From Halomonas sp. SpR1 (lineage in GTDB: Bacteria > Pseudomonadota > Gammaproteobacteria > Pseudomonadales > Halomonadaceae), in contig NZ_JAUAMB010000001.1 of NCBI RefSeq assembly GCF_031010175.1, forward strand, positions 186,001 to 250,000: a stretch of 64,000 nucleotides of DNA, in the 5' to 3' direction. Both the position numbers and the translations under genes were made by a program. Of this stretch, positions 52,094 through 61,233 are shown one piece after another (the stretch's first letter is position 1; each line of letters begins with the position of its first letter). A model generated the notes under the pieces. It did not search any database, was not told the origin of the DNA, and saw only the letters and a list, made by a program, of their open reading frames with translations.

Positions 52094-52264
52094 TTAACTT
52101 TGGACTTCTTCTTCGCCTTCTTTTTCATCTTTATGTGGCATAACGGTGGTTGCCGCCGTTTGTCGCACATTTTGGGGAGAATTATAGAGGCGAGCATCAA
52201 TTACATGCAGTACCGCCAATTGCGCAAACAACACCGCAAAACAGACGATTAAACCTTTTAACAT
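52094..52264 (-). CDS. Small single-pass membrane protein, unknown
   Basis: A 56-residue frame starts MLKGLIVCFAVLFAQLAVL, a good membrane helix at residues 3-22, then a polar part ending in an acidic KDEKEGEEE tail. The ribosome site is weak (GGATA nine bases upstream). No family is recognised. It could equally be a cleaved secreted peptide. The case for it is the hydrophobic start and the charged, non-shadow composition. Confidence 0.45.
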   Translation of the reverse strand: MLKGLIVCFAVLFAQLAVLHVIDARLYNSPQNVRQTAATTVMPHKDEKEGEEEVQS

Positions 52265-52413
52265 GGCGGCATATCCAGAGATGGTGGGGCTAGCATCTGC
52301 ATATTAGCCTATTGCTAGCCAAACACCATTTATTTTATGTGCCTCAACATGCCCAGTTTGAAGGCGCTGAATCGTACGTAGAGCAGCCGCTCAATAGCTT
52401 ATATCTTTAACGG

Positions 52414-52596
52414 CTAATCCTTAACGGATACTTTGCGCAAATCTTCAACCGTCACCCCTTCGGGTAAGTCTGACTCATCGGCGGGCAGCCATACGGGAGA
52501 GAGATCGCTATCTTCTCGACCATCTTCATGCCGATGACCTGGAATACGGTAAACAATCTGACTGTGGTGGTGATCCCATGCAAATACACGATCCAT
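52414..52596 (-). CDS. Small soluble protein, unknown
   Basis: The 60-residue product has an odd histidine-rich opening (WDHHHSQIVYRIPGHRH) and an acidic C-terminal half with DLPEGVTVEDLRKV. It has a good ribosome site, AGGA seven bases before the ATG. No family is recognised. The His cluster could bind metal, but that is only a guess. Confidence 0.55.
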   Translation of the reverse strand: MDRVFAWDHHHSQIVYRIPGHRHEDGREDSDLSPVWLPADESDLPEGVTVEDLRKVSVKD

Positions 52597-52752
52597 ATGC
52601 TTATCCTACCTATAAAAAAGAGAACCCTATTGATGACAAAACCAAAGCTATGACATGCACGCTTGGCATGATGTTCCGGCACATATCATCGACACATGCG
52701 ATCCCTATGAGGTTAAATGCCAGAAGGATCATCTGCTGACAAGGAGTTATCA

Positions 52753-52923
52753 ATGAAAGCACTCATCGCCCTTTGCCTGGTTACCTTTACACTTGCAGGC
52801 TGTAGTTCAGGCCCCACCTCCTCAAGAACAGCAGACTGCCGCCAGCTAGCAGAGGAGGCAGGCGATACCATGGTCTACGGCGACTGCATACGCGGCACCC
52901 AAGTAAATAAAGCTGGGTTTTAA
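52753..52923 (+). CDS. Small lipoprotein, unknown
   Basis: The 56-residue product starts MKALIALCLVTFTLAGCSS, a clear lipoprotein signal with lipobox TLAGC. The mature part is about 40 residues, with two further cysteines (residues near 27 and 44) that could form a disulfide. AAGGAG lies upstream of ATG 52753. It is the first gene of a run of small membrane genes. Confidence 0.7.
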   Translation: MKALIALCLVTFTLAGCSSGPTSSRTADCRQLAEEAGDTMVYGDCIRGTQVNKAGF

Positions 52924-52959
52924 AAATTTCATTGTTTTCACATTTATTTTGCAGGATTA

Positions 52960-53301
52960 ATGGCAGGTGATGGATTGAAAGAACCTCATGGTGGTAAAGA
53001 CCCACAGGAGGCCCTGCGTGCCAGGCTAAAGAAAAGCTTACAAGAACGCAGGGCCTTAGCCCATCGCCGAAGAATAGGCGCTCGTGCAACTCGTCAACAG
53101 TTCTTAGAAGCTACACGGAACGTGGGAGTTATCGTGGTGGCTACCTGCTTCACGGCTGGCTGGGTGGTCACCAACCCCAGCCTGAATACCGATAACGTTT
53201 GGCTCGGCGTAGGGCTAGGTATAATATTGATTTTTGTTGGGTCGTTCGGCTATGGTTATATAGAACGCGATAAAACCTCAGATGAGGATGACAGGCTATG
53301 A
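52960..53301 (+). CDS. Small two-helix membrane protein, unknown
   Basis: The 113-residue product has a basic, soluble N-terminal half (residues 1-50, rich in Arg and Lys) and two helices at about residues 52-70 and 80-100, followed by an acidic end. No family is recognised. Its TGA overlaps the ATG of the next small gene. The ribosome site upstream of ATG 52960 is AGGA. Confidence 0.6.
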   Translation: MAGDGLKEPHGGKDPQEALRARLKKSLQERRALAHRRRIGARATRQQFLEATRNVGVIVVATCFTAGWVVTNPSLNTDNVWLGVGLGIILIFVGSFGYGYIERDKTSDEDDRL

Positions 53302-53441
53302 ACGAACTTATTCTTGCTGGCATGCTGATGAGCCTAGCCGTTGTGTCAGGTGGCATGGTGTGGAGCCAACACCGCGAGCATCACGGGAAGAAATCGCTCA
53401 CCGACAGCGCATTTTCCTGGCTCGCTAAACGCTTTGCTTGA
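53298..53441 (+). CDS. Very small membrane protein, coupled to the gene before
   Basis: This 47-residue frame starts at an ATGA overlap with the upstream stop. Its sequence starts MNELILAGMLMSLAVVSGGM, a single membrane helix at residues 3-21, and ends with a basic, His-containing tail. A terminator-like hairpin follows 22 bases later, which closes the small operon. The overlap, helix and terminator make it credible. Confidence 0.6.
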   Translation: MNELILAGMLMSLAVVSGGMVWSQHREHHGKKSLTDSAFSWLAKRFA

Positions 53442-53462
53442 TAAATTCAGTCAATAATATTG

Positions 53463-53490
53463 AAAGGGTCGCGGATAGCGGCCCTTTTGT
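53463..53490 (+). terminator. Terminator of the small-membrane-gene operon
   Basis: AAAGGGTCGC (53463-53472) pairs with GCGGCCCTTT (53478-53487) with one G-U pair and a five-base loop, followed by TGTTT. Confidence 0.7.
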
Positions 53491-53673
53491 TTGCTCAGAG
53501 TTTTGTATTTTTGTATCAAGCACGCATTGTTCCGCTAAAACAGCTTATTCTTCATTTTGGTAAGGGATGTTAGGTAACGAAGCAAACCAACTCACTATTG
53601 AGCATGAACCCCACATTATCAACGCCCATGCCTAGAAAACTGGGCAGGTACCTCACCACCGCAAGAGACCGCT

Positions 53674-54735
53674 ATGCCTGTTATTCAGCAACTCATCCGC
53701 GTACTTAAAGCATCTACGCTACAAATTTCGTGGACATTCCTGCTAATTATTGTGCTGGCCCATATGGGCACTACGTGGGTACTTTTTTCTCTGGTCGGCG
53801 AAGCGATAGCCGACTCCCCTACCAATTGGATTTACTTTTATGTGGTTGTCTCCAGCACGGTAGGGTTCGGTGATTTCAGCCCGACAACCGTGGCTGGAAA
53901 GTGGATCGCCACGCTTTACCTTATCCCAGGCGGCATTTCACTATTTGCTGCCTTGATCGGCAAAGCCACTGTCACCCTTTCAAATTTTTGGAGATTACAG
54001 ATGCAAGGAAAAGGCGATTTTAGCCATCTATCCGGCCACACCCTCGTCATTGGCTGGCACGGCGAAACCACCGAGCGCATTTTGGACATTCTCAAAGCCG
54101 ACAAAGGCCTACCGGATGAAGTCGTGCTCTGTGTTACCAAAGAGATGAGCAACCCACGCCCGGCGGATTTAAAATTTATCAAAGGAGAGAGCTTCTCAAA
54201 TGCTGAGCTTCTCAAGCGGGCCGGGGTTGAGAGCGCCAGCCGCATCATTATTTACGACACAAGTGATGACCGAGTTGCCACCGTCGCGCTGAGTGCCTAC
54301 AGCCTTAAAGCAAAAAACGCGCATATTGTCGCCCACTGCGCCAATCCAGATACTGCAGCAATGTTGAGGCGTACCTTGCCAGGCATTGAATGCACCCAGG
54401 CCCTAGCGCTGGAAATGCTGGTTCGTTCAGCTTCCGATGCGGGAATATCGCGGGTCGTCAATGAACTACTCGCCGTTGATCGTGGCGCTACTCAATACCA
54501 AACCCAATTAATTCAGCCGCCTACCGGCGCCACCTTTGGCGACTTATTTATGCAAGCGAAAAAGGTTTGCAACGCCACCGTGCTTGGCCTTGCCAACAGC
54601 AGCGATGACAGCGAAGGGAGCATGCTTAACCCTGCTACTGACCGTCCGCTGAAGGATGGCGACATTATTTACTACATGGCCAATACGCGGCTTTCACAGC
54701 AACAACTGAGTGAGTTACTCACCAAGGAGCGCTGA
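53674..54735 (+). CDS. Potassium channel with RCK/TrkA-N domain
   Basis: The 353-residue product has two membrane helices around a pore with the selectivity filter TVGFG (residues 62-66) in SSTVGFGDFSP. A cytoplasmic TrkA-N/RCK-like domain starts near HTLVIGWHGETTERIL, where the nucleotide loop differs from GxGxxG. A TrkA-C-like end has LNPATDRPLKDGDIIYYM. It resembles ligand-gated bacterial K+ channels. It is convergent with a P-type ATPase. Confidence 0.88.
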   Translation: MPVIQQLIRVLKASTLQISWTFLLIIVLAHMGTTWVLFSLVGEAIADSPTNWIYFYVVVSSTVGFGDFSPTTVAGKWIATLYLIPGGISLFAALIGKATVTLSNFWRLQMQGKGDFSHLSGHTLVIGWHGETTERILDILKADKGLPDEVVLCVTKEMSNPRPADLKFIKGESFSNAELLKRAGVESASRIIIYDTSDDRVATVALSAYSLKAKNAHIVAHCANPDTAAMLRRTLPGIECTQALALEMLVRSASDAGISRVVNELLAVDRGATQYQTQLIQPPTGATFGDLFMQAKKVCNATVLGLANSSDDSEGSMLNPATDRPLKDGDIIYYMANTRLSQQQLSELLTKER

Positions 54736-54745
54736 AGCGTAGGGC

Positions 54746-57493
54746 TTAGAGTTCGTTGCTGGCGTGGGCGTTGCCTGCCCGCCGCAACACTACTTTCTCA
54801 ATTTCCAGCACTATCATCATGGCGAAGCCGAAAGTGATGATTAACATCCCATCGGCGACCCCCAGCGGTCGAGTATCGAACAGGCTATGCATGACCGGCA
54901 GATACGTGAAGGCAAGCTGAGCAATGCAGACCAACGCCACCGCTATCAACACAGCAGGGGTTCCCAGCACGCCACGCCAGTTAAACGAAGTCATGTGCAG
55001 ATAGCGCACATTGAAAAGATAGAACACTTGAAGCACGACGATGGTGTTAACCACTAAGGTGCGGCTCAAGGCCAGCTCATCTCCTCGGCTAAGCGAGTAG
55101 AAGAACATACCCAGTGCTGCAATCAGGAACAAGAACGACACCAGCACGATGCGCCAGACCAGGAAGGGGGTTAACAGCCCCTGCCCAGCAGGCCTTGGTC
55201 GACGCTGCATGACGTTGGGTTCAGCCTTCTCAAACGCCAGCGACAAGCCGAGCGTGACCGCTGTGATGAGGTTGATCCAGAGGATCTGGACGGCTGACAT
55301 CGGCATAGCGAAATTAAACAGAATCGCGGCAATGACAGCGAGTACTTGGCCCCCATTGGTCGGTAACGTCCAAGCCGTCACCTTGCGAATATTGTCGTAG
55401 ACCACTCGGCCTTCATTCACAGCGGCCACAATAGAGGCGAAGTTATCATCGAGCAGAACCATTTGTGACGCCTCTTTTGCCGCATCGGTGCCTTTGTGGC
55501 CCATACCGACACCGACATTCGCCTGCTTCAACGAGGGCGCATCATTAACGCCATCACCGGTCATTGCCACTACAGCGCCGGTCGATTGCAGCGCTCGCAC
55601 AATGCGCAGTTTGTGTTCGGGGTTGGTTCGGGCAAAAACACTGGTCTCGGTAACGATGCCGGGTAGATTGCTATCGGCAATGTCGTCTAGCTCACGCCCG
55701 GTCAGTACATGCGGGTCGTCATCGAGCCCTAACTGGCGAGCAATAGCCACTGCTGTCGCGGCGTGATCGCCGGTGATCATTTTCACCATAATGCCGGCGG
55801 AGTGGCACTCTTTAATAGCGACCATTGCCTCCTCCCGCTGCGGATCGATAAAGCCTATTAAGCCAACAAAAACCAGTCCATCATCGAGGTCAGCAAACAC
55901 CAGCTTATTGGTGCCGGGCGAAACCTGCTTGGTCGCTAAGCCGAGCACTCGCTCCCCCTGGGCAGCCGCCTCTGCTATGCGTGCCGTCCAGGCATCCCTT
56001 TCCAGCAGTACACTTCCCTCGTCAGCCGCCTGAAGGGAGCATAACTGCAGCAGTTCGTCCGGCGCCCCCTTGACGAATACCTGAGCCCCCTCTGTCGTAT
56101 GGCAATTGAGCGTGGCCATAAAACGGTGCTTGGCGTCAAAAGGGATCTCGGCAAGGCGGGGCCACTCGTGCCGGGTAGACTCAGGCTCCAGACCAGCCTT
56201 GATGGCCAATGCCACCAGCGCCCCTTCCATGGGGTCGCCGATCACATGCCACTCTCCATCGGTGTGGTTCAACTGTGCATCGTTACATAGCAGTCCGGCC
56301 AGGATCAGTCTATCGATATCCGTCGGCTGCTTATCTTTGGCGGCCTTCTCCGACGTCTCCGCTGTTAATTCCCCTTCCGGCACATAGCCCGCCCCCGTAA
56401 CCGTCATGCGGCCGCTAGGGGCTTCTAGCCGGCGCACGGTCATTTCGTTGCGCGTCAGCGTACCGGTCTTGTCGGAGCAGATGACTGACGTAGCCCCCAG
56501 TGTTTCCACCGCCGGAAGCTGTCGGATAGCGGCGCTGCGTCGTGCCATACGCTGCACACCGATAGCCAGCGTGATGGTGATAACGGCTGGCAGGCCTTCA
56601 GGTATCGCCGCGACGGCCAAGGCGACCACGGCAATGAGTGCCTCCGACCAGATATGGCCGCGCACCAACACCGCGAAGGCAAACAGTACGACCGTTACAG
56701 CCAACGTAGCCCAGGTGAACTGCGTGCCGAACCGATTGATCTGCTGCAACAGCGGCGTGGTGAGTGGTTGAACGTCGCGCAGCAGCGTACTGATTCGCCC
56801 AATCTCAGTATCACTCCCGGTGGCCACCACAACCCCTGTCGCCTGCCCAGTGGCTACCAGCGTGCCCGAATAAGCCATGGAGTGGCAGTCGCCTAACGCG
56901 GCCTCCTTTGGCGCTGGTGTCACTCGCTTCTCTGCCGCCACGGACTCACCGGTCAGGATAGCTTCCTCGATTTGCAATGCGCTGGCACGAATAAGGCGCA
57001 GGTCAGCAGGCACTCGATCACCTGCCTCCAACGAAACAATGTCACCTAAAACAATCTCATCGACGGGCACTTCGACATGTTTCCCTTCCCTAACCAAGTG
57101 GGCGTGCGGTGCGATAAGATTACGGATTGCATTCAGTGCTTTTTCTGCCTTGCCTTCCTGTACAAAGCCGACCACGGCATTGACCAAAACCACCGCAACA
57201 ATGACCGACGCATCCACAAAATGCCCCAGCAACGAAGCCGCGACGGCAGCCGCCAACAGGAAATAGATCAGAGCATTATGAAAATGCGCGAAGAAGCGAA
57301 GCAGCGGATGCCTGCCAGCCACAGCCGGCAACTGGTTACGCCCATACTTCTCTAAGCGCCTTGCTGCTTCATCTACGCTCAGCCCCGATGACGAAGTCTC
57401 CAAAACGGCAAGGACATCCTCGGCAAGCCTGGCATGAACTTCTTCTGGCGGGCCTTCTGGTGGCATACCGGTATCGGCAGTGGGGGTTTCCAT
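54746..57493 (-). CDS. P2-type cation-transporting ATPase
   Basis: The 915-residue product has the family parts in order: a cation-ATPase N-terminal domain, ten helices, TGES in [17 protein letters not shown] in helix 4, the phosphorylated Asp in [11 protein letters not shown] (about residue 339), KGAPDELL, and [13 protein letters not shown]. Helix 5 has [11 protein letters not shown] where Ca2+ pumps carry Glu, and helix 6 lacks the usual Asp (NLITAVTLG). The ion is therefore uncertain. ATG 57493 has GGGAG upstream. Confidence 0.92.
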   Translation of the reverse strand: METPTADTGMPPEGPPEEVHARLAEDVLAVLETSSSGLSVDEAARRLEKYGRNQLPAVAGRHPLLRFFAHFHNALIYFLLAAAVAASLLGHFVDASVIVAVVLVNAVVGFVQEGKAEKALNAIRNLIAPHAHLVREGKHVEVPVDEIVLGDIVSLEAGDRVPADLRLIRASALQIEEAILTGESVAAEKRVTPAPKEAALGDCHSMAYSGTLVATGQATGVVVATGSDTEIGRISTLLRDVQPLTTPLLQQINRFGTQFTWATLAVTVVLFAFAVLVRGHIWSEALIAVVALAVAAIPEGLPAVITITLAIGVQRMARRSAAIRQLPAVETLGATSVICSDKTGTLTRNEMTVRRLEAPSGRMTVTGAGYVPEGELTAETSEKAAKDKQPTDIDRLILAGLLCNDAQLNHTDGEWHVIGDPMEGALVALAIKAGLEPESTRHEWPRLAEIPFDAKHRFMATLNCHTTEGAQVFVKGAPDELLQLCSLQAADEGSVLLERDAWTARIAEAAAQGERVLGLATKQVSPGTNKLVFADLDDGLVFVGLIGFIDPQREEAMVAIKECHSAGIMVKMITGDHAATAVAIARQLGLDDDPHVLTGRELDDIADSNLPGIVTETSVFARTNPEHKLRIVRALQSTGAVVAMTGDGVNDAPSLKQANVGVGMGHKGTDAAKEASQMVLLDDNFASIVAAVNEGRVVYDNIRKVTAWTLPTNGGQVLAVIAAILFNFAMPMSAVQILWINLITAVTLGLSLAFEKAEPNVMQRRPRPAGQGLLTPFLVWRIVLVSFLFLIAALGMFFYSLSRGDELALSRTLVVNTIVVLQVFYLFNVRYLHMTSFNWRGVLGTPAVLIAVALVCIAQLAFTYLPVMHSLFDTRPLGVADGMLIITFGFAMMIVLEIEKVVLRRAGNAHASNEL

Positions 57494-57907
57494 GCTGTCT
57501 CCCAAACAAACTAGAGGCTATAAGGTCTTGCCGTCACAGGTTGAAGCACTACCGTTAAAGTGTTGACCATCTCCTTGGCCAGCTCGCGGAGTTTGGCGAC
57601 TGTAACAACTGATTCACGTTATGCAGCGCAATAGCGTGAGCTCCCTTTTTGAGTACCTCAATGGCATAAATAACATGGTTTTATTCGTTAAATCATTGAT
57701 CCTGAGCAAAGAGTTCGAGCATCCCTACTGCCATAACCAAATAACAAGAACTTTAATTTCCTCCTTCTTTTATTTATCTTAAATTAACTATAAATATTTA
57801 TTAATAACAATTATTCAACATCTGACAAGACAAAAATAAAACTCATCAAAGTGAGCATTCAATTATTTTAACTAGCTAATTATCAATGATTAATTAGAAT
57901 TAAAACA

Positions 57908-57921
57908 TTGATGTCGATCAA
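57908..57921. promoter_or_regulatory. Perfect FNR/ANR binding site
   Basis: TTGAT (57908-57912), four bases, ATCAA (57917-57921) is an exact match to the FNR/ANR consensus. Its centre at 57914.5 lies about 60 bases upstream of the start predicted from the -10 box, a class I activator position. Confidence 0.75.
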
Positions 57922-57938
57922 TATAGCGGAAATTAAAT

Positions 57939-57967
57939 TTTTCAGTAAAAGCGGTGAGTACTATACT
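57939..57967 (+). promoter_or_regulatory. Promoter of the gene at 57996
   Basis: TATACT (57962-57967) is a good -10; a weak -35, TTTTCA (57939-57944), lies 17 bases upstream. A weak -35 fits an activator-dependent promoter under the FNR/ANR site. The -10 is inside an inverted repeat GTGAGTA/TACTCAC (57954-57979). Confidence 0.5.
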
Positions 57968-57995
57968 TTTTCTACTCACGTGAGGAGCCCAGACA

Positions 57996-58370
57996 ATGAC
58001 AACATCAGCATTTCAAAAAGCGTTCCCTAATATAGTCGATAGCAATGTATTGAATAACAACGGCTTGCTTGTTTTTTGGTATCAGCCTTGGGTGGAAACA
58101 TCCAATTCGGCAGCCAAGCTACACTGCATTTGGCTGGAAACACTTAACGACGCGTTTCGCCACGAAATCGACTTCCTTGCGACCATGACGCCCGTTTATA
58201 GCAAGCTGACATACTGCATGCTGGGCTTCAATGGGCCGCTGACACCGGAGTCGGTGGCATCCTGTTACCACCAAATCGCTGGCGAGATGACAGAAGCCAC
58301 TTTCAACCGCATGCGCAACGTATCGGAACTCAGCGAAGACTTTAAAGAGCGTCTTTGGTGTGAACTGTAG
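57996..58370 (+). CDS. Unknown 124-residue protein under a predicted FNR/ANR promoter
   Basis: The product is soluble and helical, with ASNSAAKLHCIWLETL-like amphipathic segments (here NSAAKLHCIWLETLND), GPLTPESVASCYHQI and ELSEDFKERLWCEL near the end. I do not recognise a family; a phasin-like, polyhydroxyalkanoate granule-associated role would suit the helical pattern but is not shown. A GAGGAG site lies before the ATG. It is transcribed alone, with a weak terminator following. Confidence 0.7.
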   Translation: MTTSAFQKAFPNIVDSNVLNNNGLLVFWYQPWVETSNSAAKLHCIWLETLNDAFRHEIDFLATMTPVYSKLTYCMLGFNGPLTPESVASCYHQIAGEMTEATFNRMRNVSELSEDFKERLWCEL

Positions 58371-58406
58371 GAACGGACATTAATGCGGTCATCACTGGAT
58401 GGTCAT

Positions 58407-58433
58407 AGCGCTCCGATTCAGAGGCGCTTTTAA
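58407..58433 (+). terminator. Probable terminator after the 57996 gene
   Basis: AGCGC (58407-58411) pairs with GCGCT (58424-58428), extended by TC/GA around a bulged G, followed by TTT. It is moderate in strength. Confidence 0.5.
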
Positions 58434-58505
58434 ATAGCAGTGGCTGCGTGACAAGCCCGGCCACCGCTCCCCTATTTAAAACCTACTGATCAACTACCTA
58501 CTTGC

Positions 58506-60128
58506 CTAGTCATCCGGCGTTAACTCCTCCCGCTTCGGTGGGTTGCCCACCCTTACCTCGCTAAGATCCTCATGGGAAAGGCCACGGTACAACGCGAACA
58601 TCATGGCAAACACCAAAATGAACATCGGCAGGCCAACTACCGTAATCACCTCCTGCAACGCAGTAAGCCCGGCATCACCCGCAAGCACAATGAGCATCGC
58701 GGCCAGCATGCCCTCAGAGACACCCCAAAATACGCGCTGATGCCATGGGCCGGGATCCGCACTGCCGGTGCATAGCATATCGACAACCAGGGACGCAGAG
58801 TCGGATGAGGTGGCAAAGAAGATAGCGACGATCACCACGGCCAAACCCTGGATTAAGGTAGCGGCTGGGAAATTCTCAAAGAACGCGAACATGGCGAGTG
58901 GAATACTTTCATCTACGGCGGCGGATAAAAGGCCGGCCTGCTCTCCCAGCGCTTCTCGGGCATCGGGCCCGATCCCATCAATCTCCATTGCCGACCAACC
59001 AAAGATCGCAAACCAGACCAGCGTGAAGATGGAGGGGGCGAAAAGCACGCCAAGGACAAACTCGCGAATGGTACGTCCGCGTGAAATGCGCGCTACAAAG
59101 ATGCCGATAAAAGGCGACCACGTTACCGTCCAGGCCCAATAGAATACTGTCCAGCTACCCTGCCACCCCCAGGCGCCGCCGTCTCTGGAATAGCTTGCCA
59201 GCGTGTCATTCCAGAATGCCATCGGCAGCAAGTTCGTTATGTAGAGGCCGAAGGTTTCGACCACAGCACGCAAAAGGAAAACGGTCGACCCGGTAAAGAG
59301 CACAAAAAACAACAGGCCAACGGCCATGGCGATATTGATATTAGAGAGGCGTTTCACGCCTGAATCGAGCCCCGCGACGATCGACCCTACGGCGACAGAA
59401 GTGAGTATGGCGATGATGAATACCTTGGTGATAACGGCATCTGGGATATCAAACAGCTCCGTTAGCCCCGCGTTGATCTGCTGGGTTCCCAAGCCAATAG
59501 AGACGGCCACCCCAAACAGAGTGCCCAGTATCGCGAAGACATCAAGCGATTTGCCGAGAGGCCCGTAAATACGGTCACCTAACAACGGGTAAAATACTGA
59601 ACTAAAGCGCATCGGCAGATTGTAGCGATAGATGAAGTATGCAAAAGCCAATCCTGGCATAGTGAAAATCGCCCAGGTATGCAGCCCCAGGTGATAGATC
59701 GAAAAGCTCATGGCGTCGTCGGCGGCTTCCACAGAGAAAGGCACTACATCCGGTCTGGGTGGGTTAGAAAAGTGGGATATAGGCTCCGCCACCCCCCAGA
59801 ACATCAGCACCGTTCCGATTCCCCCCGCGAACAGCATGGTGAACCAGGAAATATTGTCGTAGGCTGGCTTTGCATTATTGCCACCCAAGCGGATCGCCCC
59901 GTAACGGCTAAGCGCCACCCAAAGCAGAAAGGCCACCCAGCTCGTCACCCCTAAAATAAAGAACCAGCCAAGGTTGGTAACGATCCACTCCCGCCCTGCA
60001 CCAAAGGCCGCCCCAATGGGGCCTGGCGCAATCAGTAGCACCACAAGAAAAAGGATCATGATCCCTGCGGACGTGAAAAAAATAATGGGATCCGTCTTGA
60101 GACCCAGTTTCTTCGCTAGTGCATCCAT
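58506..60128 (-). CDS. BCCT-family betaine/choline/carnitine-type transporter
   Basis: The 540-residue product has 12 hydrophobic helices and BCCT signatures: LFAGGIGTVLMFWGVAEPIS (the glycine stretch reads AGGIG) and the aromatic helix FYWAWTVTWSPFIGIFVAR. These carriers import compatible solutes with Na+ or H+. The C-terminal tail is short, which argues against the osmosensing extension of BetP. It fits the ectoine locus in function. The LysR gene lies upstream on the same strand. Confidence 0.93.
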   Translation of the reverse strand: MDALAKKLGLKTDPIIFFTSAGIMILFLVVLLIAPGPIGAAFGAGREWIVTNLGWFFILGVTSWVAFLLWVALSRYGAIRLGGNNAKPAYDNISWFTMLFAGGIGTVLMFWGVAEPISHFSNPPRPDVVPFSVEAADDAMSFSIYHLGLHTWAIFTMPGLAFAYFIYRYNLPMRFSSVFYPLLGDRIYGPLGKSLDVFAILGTLFGVAVSIGLGTQQINAGLTELFDIPDAVITKVFIIAILTSVAVGSIVAGLDSGVKRLSNINIAMAVGLLFFVLFTGSTVFLLRAVVETFGLYITNLLPMAFWNDTLASYSRDGGAWGWQGSWTVFYWAWTVTWSPFIGIFVARISRGRTIREFVLGVLFAPSIFTLVWFAIFGWSAMEIDGIGPDAREALGEQAGLLSAAVDESIPLAMFAFFENFPAATLIQGLAVVIVAIFFATSSDSASLVVDMLCTGSADPGPWHQRVFWGVSEGMLAAMLIVLAGDAGLTALQEVITVVGLPMFILVFAMMFALYRGLSHEDLSEVRVGNPPKREELTPDD

Positions 60129-60209
60129 TATTTATTCCTCCCATGTCGTTCCAACAACATAGGAGTCATTGACCGATAACGCCAAGGCGTCAGCGAACCT
60201 TGTTTTTCA

Positions 60210-61115
60210 CTACGAAGGCTCCATCGTTTCTCGATAGGCACGTACGTGCGAGATTAATGCCCGCAATTTAGGGGGTTGGTTGCGTCGATTTGGGAAGTAG
60301 AGGTAAAAGCCGGGAAACGGCTGCAAGTAGGTCTGTAACAACCGCACCAGCTCACCGCTTTCTAACCATGGTAGAAATGTCTCCTCCATACCTATGGTAA
60401 CCCCTCCTCCTGCAAGGGATGTCCTTATCATTAGCAACATATCGTTGGTCGTGATTTGAGGGTTAACATTCACATCGAACTCTCGTCCTTGCTCCGCGAA
60501 CTCCCAGCGGTAAGGTGCGACGCTTGGAGCAGGCCGCCAGCCAATGCAAAGATGATTCAGGAGTTCGAAAGGTTCCACTGGCGTGCCGTACCGTTGCAAA
60601 TATTGGGGAGAGGCCACGACGACTTGGCTTTGAGGCCCAGAGAGCGGCACTGCCACCATGTCTTGCTCGATCACTTCTCCCAAGCGCACTCCGGCATCGA
60701 ACCCGGCGCCCACAATATCGAACTCTTCATCGGTTACGGTGACATCTAACGTAATACGGGGGTAAGCCTCGGCAAAGGTTGCGACCAGTGGGCCAGAGAG
60801 AAATCGCTCGGCTATTGAAGTAACCGCCACCTTCAATACTCCTCGAGGAGGCCCATCATCCACGACTTCTTCCAATGCAGACGCAATAGCCGTGAACGGT
60901 TCGTTTATCTGCGCTCTTAGTCGATTACCTGCTTCGGTTAGGCTCACACTGCGGGTAGACCGCTGCACCAGCGCGATACCCAGCTCATCCTCCAGCCGTC
61001 GCATACTCTGGCTGACAGCAGAACGAGTGACGCCTAGCTGGTCAGCAGCAGCACTAAAGTTTCCGGCCTGCGCGACCGCCAGAAAAACCCTTAAAAGATT
61101 GAAATCAGCACTCAT
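60210..61115 (-). CDS. LysR-family transcriptional regulator
   Basis: The 301-residue product has an N-terminal helix-turn-helix (FSAAADQLGVTRSAVSQSMR and LEDELGIALVQRSTR) and a C-terminal effector domain. It resembles the large LysR group that regulates a divergent SDR gene. The intergenic palindrome at 61128-61144 is the likely binding site. The ATG is 119 bases from the SDR start. Confidence 0.92.
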   Translation of the reverse strand: MSADFNLLRVFLAVAQAGNFSAAADQLGVTRSAVSQSMRRLEDELGIALVQRSTRSVSLTEAGNRLRAQINEPFTAIASALEEVVDDGPPRGVLKVAVTSIAERFLSGPLVATFAEAYPRITLDVTVTDEEFDIVGAGFDAGVRLGEVIEQDMVAVPLSGPQSQVVVASPQYLQRYGTPVEPFELLNHLCIGWRPAPSVAPYRWEFAEQGREFDVNVNPQITTNDMLLMIRTSLAGGGVTIGMEETFLPWLESGELVRLLQTYLQPFPGFYLYFPNRRNQPPKLRALISHVRAYRETMEPS

Positions 61116-61127
61116 TGGAAAGCAGTC

Positions 61128-61144
61128 CTAACCAATGTGGTTAG
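61128..61144. promoter_or_regulatory. LysR-type palindromic operator
   Basis: CTAACCA (61128-61134), ATG, TGGTTAG (61138-61144) is a perfect 7-bp inverted repeat 13 bases upstream of the LysR start and in front of the divergent SDR gene. Confidence 0.7.
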
Positions 61145-61233
61145 CTTTGGGTAGCTTCTCACGATGTCGATGGGCCTCTAAAGTTCCACCAGGCGTTCAG
61201 CCCCGAGCGCCCAACGGAACAATGGAGATTAAC

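Larger units (their letters stand above)
57494..57995. other. Long AT-rich intergenic region
   Basis: About 500 bases with no convincing gene. The right half, 57680-57970, is much richer in A and T than the flanks. It contains the perfect FNR/ANR site and promoter listed separately. The left part serves as the upstream region of the P-type ATPase. Confidence 0.7.
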
